From Boletus sp. NGJ (lineage: Eukaryota; Basidiomycota; Agaricomycetes; Boletales; Boletaceae), in assembly GCA_019096195.1 (NCBI GenBank), contig JAGTXK010000021.1:682001-746000 (forward strand): a stretch of 64,000 nt of DNA, in the 5' to 3' direction. Made by a program: the position numbers and the translations under genes. Under the pieces are notes generated by a model, which saw nothing but the letters and a program-made list of their open reading frames with translations, was not told the DNA's origin and ran no database searches. Shown here one piece after another: positions 1-11,883 of the stretch (position 1 is the stretch's first letter; every line of letters begins with the position of its first letter).

Positions 1-1985
1 GCCGTGAAACGGAATCAGGTGATCTACGTACCACCCAGAGTTCGCCTGAATCTGGAGCGGAACCCTCTTCTCCCCCGCGGGACTCTACGTCACCGAATTC
101 AACCACAGCTGTGGGGATGTTAAGCGACTGGGTTCGTTGTTCTGTAGGCACCCAGGATTTTATCGGGTCGCATTCGGTGCCACGGCCCCGTATGGTTTGG
201 CGTGTGTTCAGTCTGTAAACCGATGAAGCCTGCTTGTTACATGGGGTATAAAACAAACGTACGCCGCAACGAATGACACTGCATATACTAAATCATGGGT
301 TAGTTCAATGCTCTAGATTGAGCAAGAGTGCCTTACGTTTGCTCAAAACGAAGTAACAACCCACAAAGACGAAATTCGTCGGCATACATTGGTACTGTTG
401 ATGAGTGAAGTGAAAGCGACCGACACTAAGTTGCAGGTAATACATACAAAGATCGAAGTGGAGAAGCTCAGTGCACTAGATAACGATGTCAACCAGATAG
501 AAAACGATATTGAGGTCTAATAGTACCTTGTCAGTGCACCGGTGTTGACTGCGTGAACCATTAAACTTCTGATGAGCGAGTTGGCCCTTCAAATATGCCA
601 TCAGAAACCAGTAAAAAGAGTACACTGGAAACTTACTGTGCATAACTGGACCGCATGGTTTGCAAGTAATAACAAAGGGCAACAGCTGTGCTTATGTCAT
701 CCAAGGTGTTAATACCCAGGGCGACAATACCCAGGGTCTGAAACAAGAATACCAAGTCAGTAATGAGATGGTTTCTGCATAAGAATCCGACAGACTCGTA
801 TATTTGCAACATCAGGTAGTGCAGGAAGCGCATAACTGAAAGGAAGGTATCCATACTCAGCCCAAATGTTACGCTGGAGAATGTGAGAAACTTGGCACCT
901 CTTCATTGTGAATGCTGTAAGGTACATTAGCATTCGAATGTAATCGTATAAAGTTTCATCCAAGACTTACCGGTGGCGAGGCCTGGGGTACAGTTAAGGA
1001 AAAATAAAGAGGGTTGTGCAGGTTAGATACGACGCTGCAACTATGACGACAATCCGCCCACCCAGTTGTCCAAAGTTGAGAATCAACTTGTCAGAAGGAT
1101 CAGTCACACGTATGATAGAACGTTACGCATGGAGCAGTACTCACCAAACACGCCATCAGCCACATATTCCCATTGCTAACTAAGAAGCGCAGGTCATTAA
1201 AGATGTCATCATGGATGAATGGAATCCTCACACCGCCAGACGCGTAGTGAGAAGAAACTGCCATCGATCGAGGTTAAATACAGATAATGATCACAGACGA
1301 ATATACATACAGCTTGACAACGGATCCAATCACTGCCTGGACAACAAGGTACCCTCTTAGACACTTAAAACCAGTGATGAAAGTGGCGTACTCACCCCTA
1401 GGAGAAGCTGGAACTGGAAGACGCCGGGTTAATACGAGTCCACCATCAACAAGCACACGCACGACCAGGGTCCTGCATTCCTGTCAAAATGACGGAGAAT
1501 TTACAGGGGAAAAAGTCGCACCAAATCGGTTTGCCCAAGAGTGCAAGTACGTTCAAATAGTTTCTACATTGCAATTGGATTACCAGTAGCCAATGACCAC
1601 AGAAACTCACGTTATTGAGTAGTAGTACACGCAATGACCGATGAAGGCTTGGTGCACCGTCTCTAGCAGCCTGTAAAGAAAAACTACACGACACACTCAA
1701 CAAACATTGAAGGAGGACGAACAATAGTAACGCGACCTGATCAGATTAGACGTGAAATCCATGCGCGGGTACACTCTTAGAACAACTTACAACAACTTTA
1801 TATCCAACTTTATCCGAAGGATATCGACGACAATAATTATACACCTGGACGAAAAGGATGCCATATAATCTGTTGGATGATCAGCGTGACCATCTTGGAG
1901 GCATAAGTATTACTCGCACTGTAGACACACTGAAGCCAATGAACAAGGCACCGAGCGTATTGTCGAAACTGAGACTAGCGGACAT
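1..1985 (-). pseudogene. DUF6534-type membrane protein gene, copy 1 (runs off the left edge, probably decayed)
   Basis: The minus strand starts at an ATG at 1985 and reads MSASLSFDNTLGALFIGF, the typical N-terminus of fungal DUF6534 multi-span membrane proteins. After an intron comes YGILFVQVYNYCRRYPSDK, also typical. Further blocks lie near 1650-1700 (ETVHQAFIGHCVYYYS) and 790-730 (DDISTAVALCYYLQTMRS, a conserved late-helix block of the family). The last exon (SSVYRLNTRQT) is open to position 1, so the C-terminus lies outside the window. The middle third does not resolve into clean exons, so I treat it as a pseudogene, though an intact but poorly spliced-by-eye gene is possible. It parallels the copy at 5112-7059 almost throughout. 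Family function is unknown; the proteins are predicted integral membrane proteins. Confidence 0.6.
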
Positions 1986-2429
1986 GCCTGCGCCAGAACG
2001 ACCAGGAACGAATCCCAGAAATGCAGGGTTGAGATTTGCAGCAGATCAGATGGCTACGTGAGGGATTCGCTTGACGACGCGGATAGTGATATAGGATGAA
2101 GCATCTACTGGTGTCCGAATGAACGGTGTATCCGAGGAGGCGATGGGCGGCGAGGAATTATATATAATGCTGTAGGCGGCGGTGCTCGGGTCCCGAAATA
2201 TACTGTACCTTCCGAGTTCCAAGCGGTGGAACTTTAAAGAGGAGAGCTGCGCTGAAACGTGGCATTCTCCAACAATCACTCGATAACCATGGTGATACAA
2301 AGTGGTCCCTGAAACTGAGCGACGAACGCGATAATCGATATTCCCGAAAGCAGCAGCGTGACATTGTGCCTGTGGCGTCTTTGTGCACCATGCATGAACT
2401 CAATTCAATGCAAAGCTAGCTGCGACAGG

Positions 2430-2710
2430 TTGAAACGCCCCGCAAACACCCAGCCTCGAATGCTGCGCATCCTTTTGCACGAAGGTCGCAGCTCAGCTGC
2501 ACGCAACACTAGGGTCAGCCTTGAGACGACAAAAATGAACTTATTCACCCTCTCTCCCCGATCATTTCGTTCCCGGAAAAATGCATGTGGTGTCCCGGTT
2601 CGCAGCCGACGGGAGCAATTTAATGTAGAGATAAATTTTAGCGTGACTGATAGACCGGTCGGAGCAAGGCACTTTTCGACAGTGCGATCCCTATCAAGAA
2701 GGAATGGATC
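2430..2710 (-). pseudogene. Decayed duplicate of the 3' end of the YEATS-domain gene
   Basis: Read on the minus strand this interval gives RTVEKCLAPTGLSVTLKFISTL, followed further on by NKFIFVVSRL. These correspond to ATIERCLAPAALLSASLKPF-ISTL and KKFTFVLTPG in the C-terminal exon of the YEATS gene at about 8300-8570. At DNA level the match is clear around 2600-2710, but the reading frame drifts. The copy covers less than a hundred codons, has no start, and is surely non-functional. It sits beside DUF6534 copy 1 just as the intact YEATS gene sits beside copy 2, which is the main evidence that a multi-gene segment was duplicated. Confidence 0.7.
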
Positions 2711-2870
2711 TCGGTGGAGCTTGGAGGCGTAATCATTTTGGGCTTCGTGGCTATTCCAAACTGTTCAATTATGGGGAAATTGTCGGGACGCGCCTTCTTG
2801 GAGGGACAGCTCAAATGGTGCAGTCAGATGCTGCTCGACACATCCAAAGCGACCCGGGCCGCTCATCGAT

Positions 2871-4790
2871 ATGACAGAGAGAAGTAAGAAAGTCAAAGGA
2901 CTCAGGCAGGTTCCAGACTTCGGAGGCATGCGCGTTTGTTTTGTTTTGTTTGATCACATTGTTGCGCGGCTGTCAGAAAACCCAAAATCCAAAGAACTAC
3001 ATGCAAACGTTCAACTTCGAATCGTAGACGAGACCGTCGTGGATACCGAGAGACTACCCCAAGTTCGCCACGTTGGATATCTTGCGAGGGGTATAGTCCA
3101 TGAGCAACTCAAGGTCTATCGACGGCTTGCCTCATAGACGGACTGGCCGCCAGACTACATGAATCATTGATCGCTCGGAAGTCGTGGCATTGCGCGTTGG
3201 GATCCGCTGTGTTCGTCGAGGTAAATTAAACCCGCGGGCTGACCGAACTGGATACATCATTGGCGCTGACCTGCCAAGACGATAAGCAACAGATGAAGCG
3301 AACAAGGCGAATCATTCAATGATGAAGCTGAACAGGGAACAAGCTACAGTACAGGTATCCTACTGCAAATATCTTGGTAGGGGTGACGGTGACGACTCTG
3401 CTATGCTTGCGGAGCCCGTATATGAATGTAACGCAAGCTCCGATGAGGGCATACTCCGTCGGACGGATGACCGGCAAGCGCAAGAATGCAACAACAAAAC
3501 CACACAACCAATGTGACGAACAGAGCAAGCTTCTCCCCTCCGTGCTTGACGAACGTCCTCACGCTTCATTCAGCCAGACAAATGGATGGTATCACAAGGT
3601 TAGGAACCAGCACAGCAGGACCCAACTCGCCGCGCACATGTTTCTCGGCCGTCTCGTTCTCCATGATTTAATCTACAAGAGCTTCATCGGCCATTGGTCC
3701 CTCCTTATTGGTGATTCTGAACACGTTTCTAGAAGGCGCATAGCACTGGGAACTGTAGTTCGAATTGGTCTCTTACGGACTGGATCTCCATCAACTGTAC
3801 TGCTAAGGACGACGACAAAACAGCTACTATGAAGGACATAGGACGCGACATACACAGAGATCAACCAGTTCAAAGAGAATCAGATCACAACGTTATCAGC
3901 ATTCACCGTGAACAGATACGCGCAAAACGCCGAGTTGACACCGATCACTTTCTTGAGCCCGCGCGGTGACGCTGGGTATCTCCCATATATCTCCGGTTCC
4001 AGCGGGTTCATAGAGGAGTTAAAGTGCACCATGGATCCCACCCTCGCATGTGAGCCACTGCTTAATGTATCTCGTTCAAGAGGTGCATAAATTAATAACC
4101 ATTTGTGAGTCTAGGGCGCTAGTCGGCTTGCCGACCATGACGACCGCGCGATAAGGCACGACGTGACCTGGGCACTCCGTATAACCCGGAGTACTCTTTG
4201 CCTTTGTTGTGTTGCTGAGCCCTCTCGCCCAACGACACAAAACTCAGCGGCATGCGATCGACGTTAGCTTTCGCACCAAAAAAATCATCCACTATAGGGG
4301 ACAGACGACGAAAGTCAATTTACGCTAGTCGTCGTACTTGAACTGGCCCAGCGAGTCAATGGTATGACGAAACGTGGTCTCTCCTTCTGTGTAACAGGAC
4401 ATTTGGCAACTCACGAATTTGGTCGTGAATGGCTGGCGCACGAGCCACACCAAAGTTGATCAAGGCAATGAACCTGAACGCGGTAATGCTTGTCGTCGTC
4501 GTAGAGATCTTCACGTTGGAATGGACTACGAGTGGGACATGTGCCTGGGAAGACGCTTGGTTGAACGGATCCGCATAGTCGTCTGGGAGCCTTGGGTATG
4601 ATGAGCTTCTTCAGAACTTGCGATATCTGGCCTTTTGTCATTTGACATCACAGCCAAAGTCAGCAACAAGCCTGGTCTACGATGGTGGAAATCAACCAAA
4701 TAAAGCTGTGCTGCCCGAGTGGGTATGGCTGTTTTGCTGCGCAGAACCTGAATGCATATAGATGTCATAATTCAACTTGTTTGAAAATGT
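2871..4790. other. About 1.9 kb without a recognisable gene
   Basis: Only short ORFs occur here. An 88-codon plus-strand ORF at 2871-3137 and a hydrophobic 70-codon minus-strand ORF at 3316-3528 (containing PTEYALIGACVTFIYGL) are the most protein-like, but I recognise neither and see no convincing splice continuation. Base composition resembles the neighbouring decayed repeat. The interval may be degenerate former coding DNA between the two copies of the duplicated unit. Confidence 0.4.
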
Positions 4791-4794
4791 CAGT

Positions 4795-5137
4795 TCATAA
4801 AGTAGTCGTGCTGTGTACGTTGTCGCATTCTACAATTTCTGGTTCATCTAAGCGCCAGAGTGCAGTAGGACGGAAACATGATCCTATTATTGTAAAATTC
4901 AACCGTGTGCATGAGATCCATAAGCCTGTCGACAAGTTACATACCTCTTCTCCTGCGTGGGCCTCGACGTCCTGGGAGTCTCTTACCACCCTGGGGGAAT
5001 GCAACGGGAGGCTGAAAGAGCGGCTTCGTTGAACCGAGGCTGTTGAGCATCTTTTCGGGTCGATAGTGTTCAATCTGTACATTGATATTATAGGCCTGCT
5101 CGTTGTATAGGCTATAAAGAAACGTACGCCGCAACGA
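4795..5137 (-). pseudogene. Extra tandem copy of the last exon of the DUF6534 gene
   Basis: On the minus strand this reads MYRLNTIDPKRCSTASVQ and later SPRVVRDSQDVEAHAGEE. It parallels the C-terminal tail of the neighbouring gene (SSMYRLNTRQTANTTDPKGS and SPRTVRDSQDV at 5112-5300). The unit of about 180 bp is therefore present twice in tandem. An 18-bp block, aaacgtacgccgcaacga, lies at 5120-5137 and again at 5299-5316, marking the repeat boundary. No upstream exons accompany this copy, so it is a fragment and not a gene. Confidence 0.7.
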
Positions 5138-7059
5138 CGTCTTGGGAGTCTCTCACAGTTCTGGGGGAGCGCGACAAGATGTTGGACGAGTGGCTTCGTG
5201 TGGTTAATGAGGATCCTTTCGGATCGGTAGTATTCGCAGTTTGGCGCGTGTTCAACCTGTACATTGATGAGGCCTGCTTATTGCGCGAGCTATGCAATAA
5301 ACGTACGCCGCAACGAATGACACTGCATATACTAGATCATGGGTCAATTCAATACTCCGGATTGAGCAAGAATGCCTTACGTTTGCTCAAAACGAAGTAA
5401 CAGCCCACGAAGACGAAATTCGTCGGCATAAGATGGTACTATTGGTGCGTTAAATGTAAGCGACCCACATCAAGCTGCAGGGATTACATACAATTATCAA
5501 AATGGAGAAGTTCAATACACTAGATAACGGTGTCAGCCAGATAGAAAACGACAGTGTTGAGGTCCAACAGTACCTTGTCAGTGCGCCGGTGCTGATTGCG
5601 TAAATAGTTAAATTTCTAATGATGGAGGCCATCCTTCGGGTGTGACATCAGAAACAAGTAAAAAAAAACACGCTCGGAGCTTACCATGCATAGTTGGTCC
5701 GTATGGCTTGCAAGTAATAACAAAGGGCAACAGCGGTGCCTATGTCATTCAGGGTGTTGATAGCCAGCGTGATAAATGCCAGGGTCTGAAGCAAGAATAT
5801 CAAATCAGCAATGAGATCATTGCCGCATAAGAACCAGACTGACTCGTATGTCTTCAGGAAAAGGTGTTACATGAAGCGCATAACTGAAAGGAAGGTATGC
5901 ATACTCAGCCCAAATGTTACACTGGAGAATGTGAAAAGTTTGGTACCTTTTCGCTGTGAATGCTATCATCATATGCGTTAGCATTCGAATGCAATCGTGT
6001 AAGGTTTCATCCAAGACTTACCGATGGCGATACCTGGGATACAGTCGAGGAACCATAAAGGGGTTTGTACAGATTAGATACGAGGCTGCAACCATGGCGA
6101 CAATCCCTCACCCAGTTGTCCGAAGTTCAGAAGCGACTTGTCAGGAGGATTGGTCACACGTATGATAGAACATCACGTGTGGGGTACTCACCAGAAACCC
6201 CGTCAGCCACACATTCCCATTGCTGACTGAGAAGAGCAAGTCATTAAAGATGTCGTCAATAAGGAATGAAATTCTTACATCGCCAAACACGCAGTGTGAA
6301 GAAGCTACCCGGCGATCGGGTTTAAATATGGGGAACAATCATCGAAAAAGAAGAAATATACATACAACTTGACGACGGATCCAATCACTGTCTAGACAAT
6401 AAGGTGCGCTCTCAGACACCTAAAACCAGTATTGAAAGTGGTATACTCACCGCTATGGGAAACTGGAACTGGAGGACGCCGGATTAATACGAGTCTTACA
6501 GACTCTTATTATCAACAAAGCACACGCACGATCATGGACCTGCATTCCTGTTAAATGACGGAGAATTTATACGGGAAAAAACGCACCAAACCGGGAAACC
6601 AAAGAGTACAAGTATGTTCGAAAAGTTTCTACACCTTGCAATTAGATTATCAGTAGCCAACTGCCACAGAAACTCACGTTACTGAATAGTAGTACACACA
6701 ATGACCAATGAAGGCTTGGTGCACTGTCTCTAATAGCCTGGAAAAAAAAAAAACTACATGACACACTCAACGAACATCGAAGGAGTACGAACAATAGTAA
6801 CACGACCTAATCAAATTTGACATTAAATCCGTGCGAGGGTACACTCTTGGAGAAGAACTCACAGTGGCTTTATACCCGATTTTATCTGAAGGATATCGAC
6901 GGCCATAATTGTACATCTGGACCAGTAGCACGCCATATAACCTGTTGAATAATAAGCGTGACGCGTGACCATCTTGTAGACACGAGTAGTACTCACATTG
7001 TAGATAAGCCGAAGCCAATGGACAAGGCACCGAGCGTATTGTCGATATCCACTAACATG
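5112..7059 (-). CDS. DUF6534-type multi-span membrane protein, copy 2 (possibly decayed)
   Basis: The start ATG is at 7059. It is followed by MLVDIDNTLGALSIGFGL, a GT..AG intron, then LYGVLLVQMYNYGRRYPSDK, another intron, and VVLLLFVLLR. Next come LLETVHQAFIGHCVYYYSVT and, near 5600-5560, IIRNLTIYAISTGALT. Order and wording match fungal DUF6534 proteins: an N-terminal helix, the YxRxPxDK loop, a late TxNTG-like helix and a variable hydrophilic C-tail ending near 5112 (SPRTVRDSQDV). The segment between about 6000 and 6550 does not give a clean set of exons, so integrity is uncertain. It is preserved better than copy 1 at the 5' end. Function is unknown; plasma-membrane or endomembrane location is inferred from hydrophobicity. 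Confidence 0.55.
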
Positions 7060-8172
7060 CTGCGCCAGAACTCCCAGGAACGAAACCCAGTAAAGAAGGG
7101 AGCAGCTTGAACAATTCCGCTTAACGACGTTAATATATGCCAGAACAGCCGTTGGGAGCCAGCCAACTGTAGACCCGAGAGACGATAGATATCGGAAGTT
7201 ATGTTAAATGGTACTGTTGACGGCAGCGCCCGGGTCCCAAAAATAAAGTGCACCCTGGTTGCAGGCGGTATGGGGCACTTTAGGGAGAACTCCATCATAA
7301 CGCACGCGATTCGCATGCAATAATGACAGTTACCTCCCCAGGAGAAACACGCATGAGGCGCGGTACTTTTACGGATCCTCTTGTATGAAGAGGATTTATC
7401 TGGCAGGCGCTACGGCGACCCGCAGTCAAATCCTGTCCATCGGTCACATTTAACTCGCGCGGCAGAATAATTAGAGCAATACTTTCCAGAGCACCGCACG
7501 ACTGCCTGATCATCATGGTGATATAAATCTTCGTGGCCCTAGCCCTTGCAACTGAAGGAGGAGCGCGATGTTTGATATTCCATATCGTGCGAATCCGTAT
7601 AAGTTATCAAGCTCGATCCCAGTGCGATTCTGTGAATTCGAGGTTGAATTTGAGGTTTGTGTGAAACACTTCGGAACTGGCCGGGCCGAGACCTGAAATC
7701 ACTGGCACACCCGAGAAATGCCGAATGTGGGGTAATTAATGACCAGAAATCTTGCGCTGAACCAGGCTTGAACTTGATTACGAAAAAAACTGGTCAAAGC
7801 ATCTTGACCTAGCCCTGCCAGCGACTGGGAGTCTCGAAAGGCCCGGGTGCAAGCCAGCGATCCAGATGGATGCACGTGGGACTCGGAGCCCCGAGTTGGA
7901 GCCGCCACCACTTGCTTGACCTCCAGGAGGCATTAGTGCTACGGAATGGTCGTGTGCCATCCTTGGCAGGCTAATAAACTGCAGAACATCGTGGCAGCAA
8001 ACCTTGTTCCCAGCACCACGGGGGGTTAACCGACGGGGCAGATCTCAACGCTCTCTGACAGGTACATCCAGGGGGGTATATGTCGGACAAAACCGAAGCT
8101 GATGACTACTACTGTACATATCTCAGAGGCCACGTATGTTGCCCTATAACCTTCTCAACTATTTCCCCTTCT
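7060..8172. other. About 1.1 kb without a recognisable gene
   Basis: This stretch lies between the start of DUF6534 copy 2 and the stop codon of the YEATS gene. The first 250 bp are the upstream (presumed promoter) part of the DUF6534 gene and match the equivalent region of copy 1. The rest has only short ORFs on both strands, none recognisable. Confidence 0.45.
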
Positions 8173-11100
8173 TCACTCTGGCTCAGCCTTTACAGTCGTA
8201 TCAATAAAATGCTCTCCACTACGTGTACCTGATCCAACCTTGCCAAAGTCAAGTCGAACACCTAGCCGCGCCAAGCACAACGCTGTGGATTCTTTCGCCC
8301 GAGGCTCACAGCTCGTCACAGTCCGCGTAACGCTAGGGGCAGCTTTGAAACTGTTTGAGGGTTGGAGCCGGAGCCCGCGCAAAATGTGCCCGGGGGTCAG
8401 GACAAATGTGAATTTCTTCTTTCCCCGAGCGTTCTTCGTGCCTGGAACGGTAGATGCGGAGTCCCGTTTCGCGATTTCAGCAGCCGACAGGAGCAATGTA
8501 GATATAAAGGGTTTCAGGGAGGCTGACAATAGAGCAGCCGGAGCAAGGCATCGTTCAATGGTTGCTTTGTTAGCAAGAAATACGGAATTTTCTCCACAGG
8601 GAGCAGAATCAGGGAACGTAGGGAGGCGCAGTTTGGAAACGACCTTGTGCACAGCGAGAATCAACTCTGGCGGATTGAACGTCACCAGGTCACGTGGCGT
8701 ATGTTGGCAAGATTGTAAAAACATTTTCAATGCTTGGTTCGGAATCCAAGTTGTTGATGGTAATGGAGGGCCAAGTACTGCTTGCTCCAGTCCATCTGGC
8801 CATGCAAGAACTTTGGTCAAGTTAGTAAGAGGAAGCCTCGTTCCGTATCGTTGCTCCACTGCCGGAACGACAGCACACGTCCAATCGCTCCCATCCACTT
8901 CGCGCTTGACGTCATATCCAGGATGCAAGCGCTTTTTGATGCCACAAGTCGCGCAGGATTCCTCACCCAAAATCGGTGTCGCATGCTTCTCTCTCCCTTT
9001 TTTCTTCGGCTCAGGGAGTAGTCCCAAAGCAGGATGTGACGGACGAGGAAAGTATAATCCATCCTCGAGAAATATATATACATCACCAACAGTCAGGATT
9101 GTTTGCCGACATGGGGGAAAGGAGGCCATATGGACAACGTAAAGCGCATGCAGTGCGCGAGCGCGAGCCCACTTCAGTACTGTTTCAGCACAACTGACTC
9201 GCAGTAGTAATCGTGGCTACGCACCTCGATAGCTTTCCGCCTCCCAGGCACAAGTGCGAGCAAGTGCGCAGGACTAGCGACCAACTTATACGGGATTTGG
9301 GTGGTGATCCTTGGCTTGACGTCTGAGCATCTCGATTGGTCCAAGTGACGCATCGAACAGAAAGAAACGCACCTTTCGCTGTCATCGGCACCCTCGGAAG
9401 GAGACTTCGTAGAACCTGTTCATAATCTGTAACAAGCATGTGCTTCAACACATTTTAATACGTGAGGAACATGATGGTACTCACGTTCTTCCTTGATCGT
9501 CGGCGCTTCTCCGTGCTCTGGGTCGGTGTGGGGTGTGTTGTGCAGGGGAGAGTTGGATGTAGGCTGCCGATCAAGGGACGGAATTGGAGGAGGGCTTCCT
9601 TTAGGAACAGGAAGCAGTTGTGTATTGCGATCGAGCTCTACGTCAATTAGTTGTTCTGAACCGAAAACAGAGGCATAGGACTTGGATTGATCGAGCTAGA
9701 CAAGGTCGGCAAGTTATAATTCCACGTCAGAATTAGGTGTAGAGGGATCTGTGACGTTGATTACGTACGTCGACCCAATGCTCAACTTCCATTTTCCCGC
9801 CGCCAACCCATTCAAAAATGACCTTGGCCATAAACGGTTCATTGGCTGTACCGACAATCGCAAAAGGCTGCTGCCGGACGGTGAGAAACACGGGTGAAGT
9901 TGTCCTTGGCGGTACAACAGCGACGCATGTCATGAAGGATGATAGCGGGAGTGACTACTCAATAAGTTCAGTATTCAAAGACCAATGAGGAAATGGAAAC
10001 ATACGTAAGAGGGTGCAGTGACGCTTAGCATCCAACGATACTGATCTGTAATGCCTAACTGGGCACGTCGGTCTGCGCGCATGAGTATCAGACAATAATG
10101 GGCACCGCGGTGGGCTCACCTTCTTTCAAGTATAAACTGCGGTCTTCGAGACGGATGCGCGCTGTGATGCGGAAGCGCGATGCTGTTGTGCCAGCTGGGA
10201 CGATTGCAGGAGTTGAGTTGGTCTCCGCTCCCGTGTCGACATCAACTACCAGACCAAAGTCTTCTCGTGCGGTATTTCTGTGTGGATAACGCATGTAGAA
10301 ACCTGTTTTAAGTTTCGCTGATTCTTCAGAAGTAAGTCCGTCTTGTTGCGAGCTGGTACCATCGAGAGTCACAATATCGACATGTTGGTCCTCATCATAA
10401 ACGTGAATGCAACGACGTTTGGGAGCACGACCAAGGAACTGTGCAAGGGCAGGAGAGTCTGCATGAAGACCAAGGGTTCGCGATAATAGCGTACTTGGTG
10501 CCGTCGCTGAGTTTTCCAAGGAAACGTCCGACGTGGCATGCGCCAACGGAGGGGTGGGTATAATACCGTCAACACCTACCGCTCGTTCAAATAACCGACG
10601 TAGCCCAACGACGCTGCCACCCCAAGGCACTTCTACGCCATCTCTCTCGTACGTCTCCCAACTCTGTGCATCCGCAGAAATAGGGATAGCACAGGCCGTA
10701 ATGCATGCATCATGGCTTGCCCATTCGACACCATGGGCCAATCGTGCATGGTTGAGGAGCCCCTGGAGAGTAGTGAATTGTGTTCGGCTACAAGTCGGAC
10801 AGGCAAGAATCGCAAGCTGGCTATCAGACGTGGTAGAAGGTAATTTTATGTACAGATGTTTCTTCTGTTGGGACGGTTTAGGGGTCCGAGAAGAACGCGT
10901 TTTTGGAGCACGCTGGGACGCAGGTTGGTTCGGCACTACGGAAGAGATTGGAGATGGACTCCGCTCTTCGGGCAATCCGGTGTCGAATATGAAAGATGAG
11001 GGTGCTTCCAATGCCTCAAGAGCATCGAGCGCAGCGTCTTGGAAATCGTCACCGTCCAATGGTTGACCTTGTGGTTCTTTGAGGTTCGAAAGCGCGTCCA

Positions 11101-11400
11101 ACATTTGGAGCGCCCATTGGATACGACCCTCGATGGTAGTCGCAAGCCGTTCACGAATGGCAACCTCCAGATTGAGTTCATCATTGATATGCCGAGAAAT
11201 GTCGAGCATCTGAGAGTCTACAAGTAAGTACGGTTCAGCCAGGTCGACCGTGACACACTCGAGAGCGACGCACCAAAATTGCCACCGACTATTGAATCAC
11301 TGCCATCCAGCTCCTCATCTGAAATTGTACAATCTTTCTTCCACTTGAGTATCCCAGGCTGTGGAACATCTGCATGGGACGGTATTGGCGGGTGATACAT
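8173..11400 (-). CDS. YEATS-domain chromatin protein with C2H2 zinc finger (YEATS2-like)
   Basis: This is a multi-exon minus-strand gene. Proposed start: ATG at 11400 (MYHPPIPSHADV), first intron at about 11280, then a long exon to about 10118. The long exon holds an N-terminal helical region, a C2H2 finger (C-x2-C-x13-H-x4-H, starting CPTCSRTQF) and the beginning of the YEATS fold (RITARIRLEDRS). The YEATS core continues over two exons: YRWMLSVTAPSY, then QQPFAIVGTANEPFMAKVIF and EWVGGGKMEVEHWV. Small exons near 9482 and 9430-9230 (YEQVLRSLLPRV, IPYKLVASPAHLLALVPGRR) lead into a 300-codon last exon ending at 8173. That exon has a CxxC...H cluster (CATCGIKKRLHPGY) and a helical block with KKFTFVLTPGHILRGL. 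YEATS domains read acylated histone lysines. By analogy with YEATS2 the helical end could be a histone-fold-like partner-binding region, which is inference. Confidence 0.85.
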
Positions 11401-11410
11401 GCGTAGTCAT

Positions 11411-11773
11411 CTATGTTTGGTATGGGAGGATTGGGGATTGGGTCTCCGAATGTACGACCGTGTCTTTTACCATAACTTGCAAGCAACACTTCTGCGTACT
11501 AATATCCCCAAGCCGTACTGACTCAGCATGTTCGATGGCTCTATCGTTAGACTCGTGGATCGTCGGTCGTCGAACGTCTGGTTCATTCCATACGCCTGGC
11601 CCTTGACTAGCGAAATACGTGGCTCGCCCTTGCAGTGTCGGCTCGTCGGTGTCATCGTAAGGAAGCACGCTCAAAGCTACTGGAAACGTGGCAAACGAAA
11701 ATGAAATACGCAACATTGAAATCCATCTAAGGTACCAGGTCTCAATTATCGTTCCTGGTCCAATGCAAGTCAC
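11411..11773 (-). other. Unidentified ORF directly upstream of the YEATS gene
   Basis: A 120-codon minus-strand ORF ends 10 bp before the proposed YEATS start. Its middle (YDDTDEPTLQGRATYFASQG and VWNEPDVRRPTIHESNDRA) looks protein-like rather than random, but I do not recognise the family. It could be an upstream exon of the YEATS gene, a remnant of another gene or an uncharacterised small protein. No splice link to the YEATS exons was convincing. Confidence 0.3.
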
Positions 11774-11883
11774 TAAAAGGTATGTAACTATACGGGTACT
11801 ACTACTGTGAGCGAGAGAAGCATGTGATGAAAGCTTGTCTGTCTAGGAATTCGAATGGGTTCGTCCCAAGGCTGCCAAGGGGC

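Larger units (their letters stand above)
1..2870. repeat. Duplicated segment, copy 1 (DUF6534 gene plus decayed 3' end of YEATS gene)
   Basis: Long stretches match 5100-8700 in the same order and orientation with only scattered substitutions and small indels. For example 255-390 matches 5299-5430, and 1800-2000 matches 6880-7080. The match includes the DUF6534-like gene, its upstream region and then a fragment of the YEATS gene's last exon. Divergence is much higher at the YEATS end than in the DUF6534 part. Copy 2 carries the intact YEATS gene, so copy 1 looks like the derived one. Confidence 0.75.
5100..8700. repeat. Duplicated segment, copy 2 (contains DUF6534 gene and the true YEATS 3' end)
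   Basis: This is the partner of the repeat at 1-2870. Similarity is strongest over 5299-7080. It is interrupted between about 7300 and 8200, where copy 2 carries several hundred bases not evident in copy 1, and resumes weakly over the last exon of the YEATS gene. No terminal inverted repeats, target-site duplications or transposase-like ORFs were seen, so a segmental duplication is favoured over a mobile element. Confidence 0.7.

Noticed and set aside
1-8700. Mobile element as the cause of the repeated segment
   Set aside because: No terminal inverted or direct repeats, transposase or reverse-transcriptase motifs were seen. The repeated unit is ordinary host gene sequence.
8240-9142. 300-codon plus-strand ORF
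   Set aside because: It lies antisense to the last exon of the YEATS gene. The minus strand carries the conserved protein and is echoed by the decayed copy at 2430-2710.
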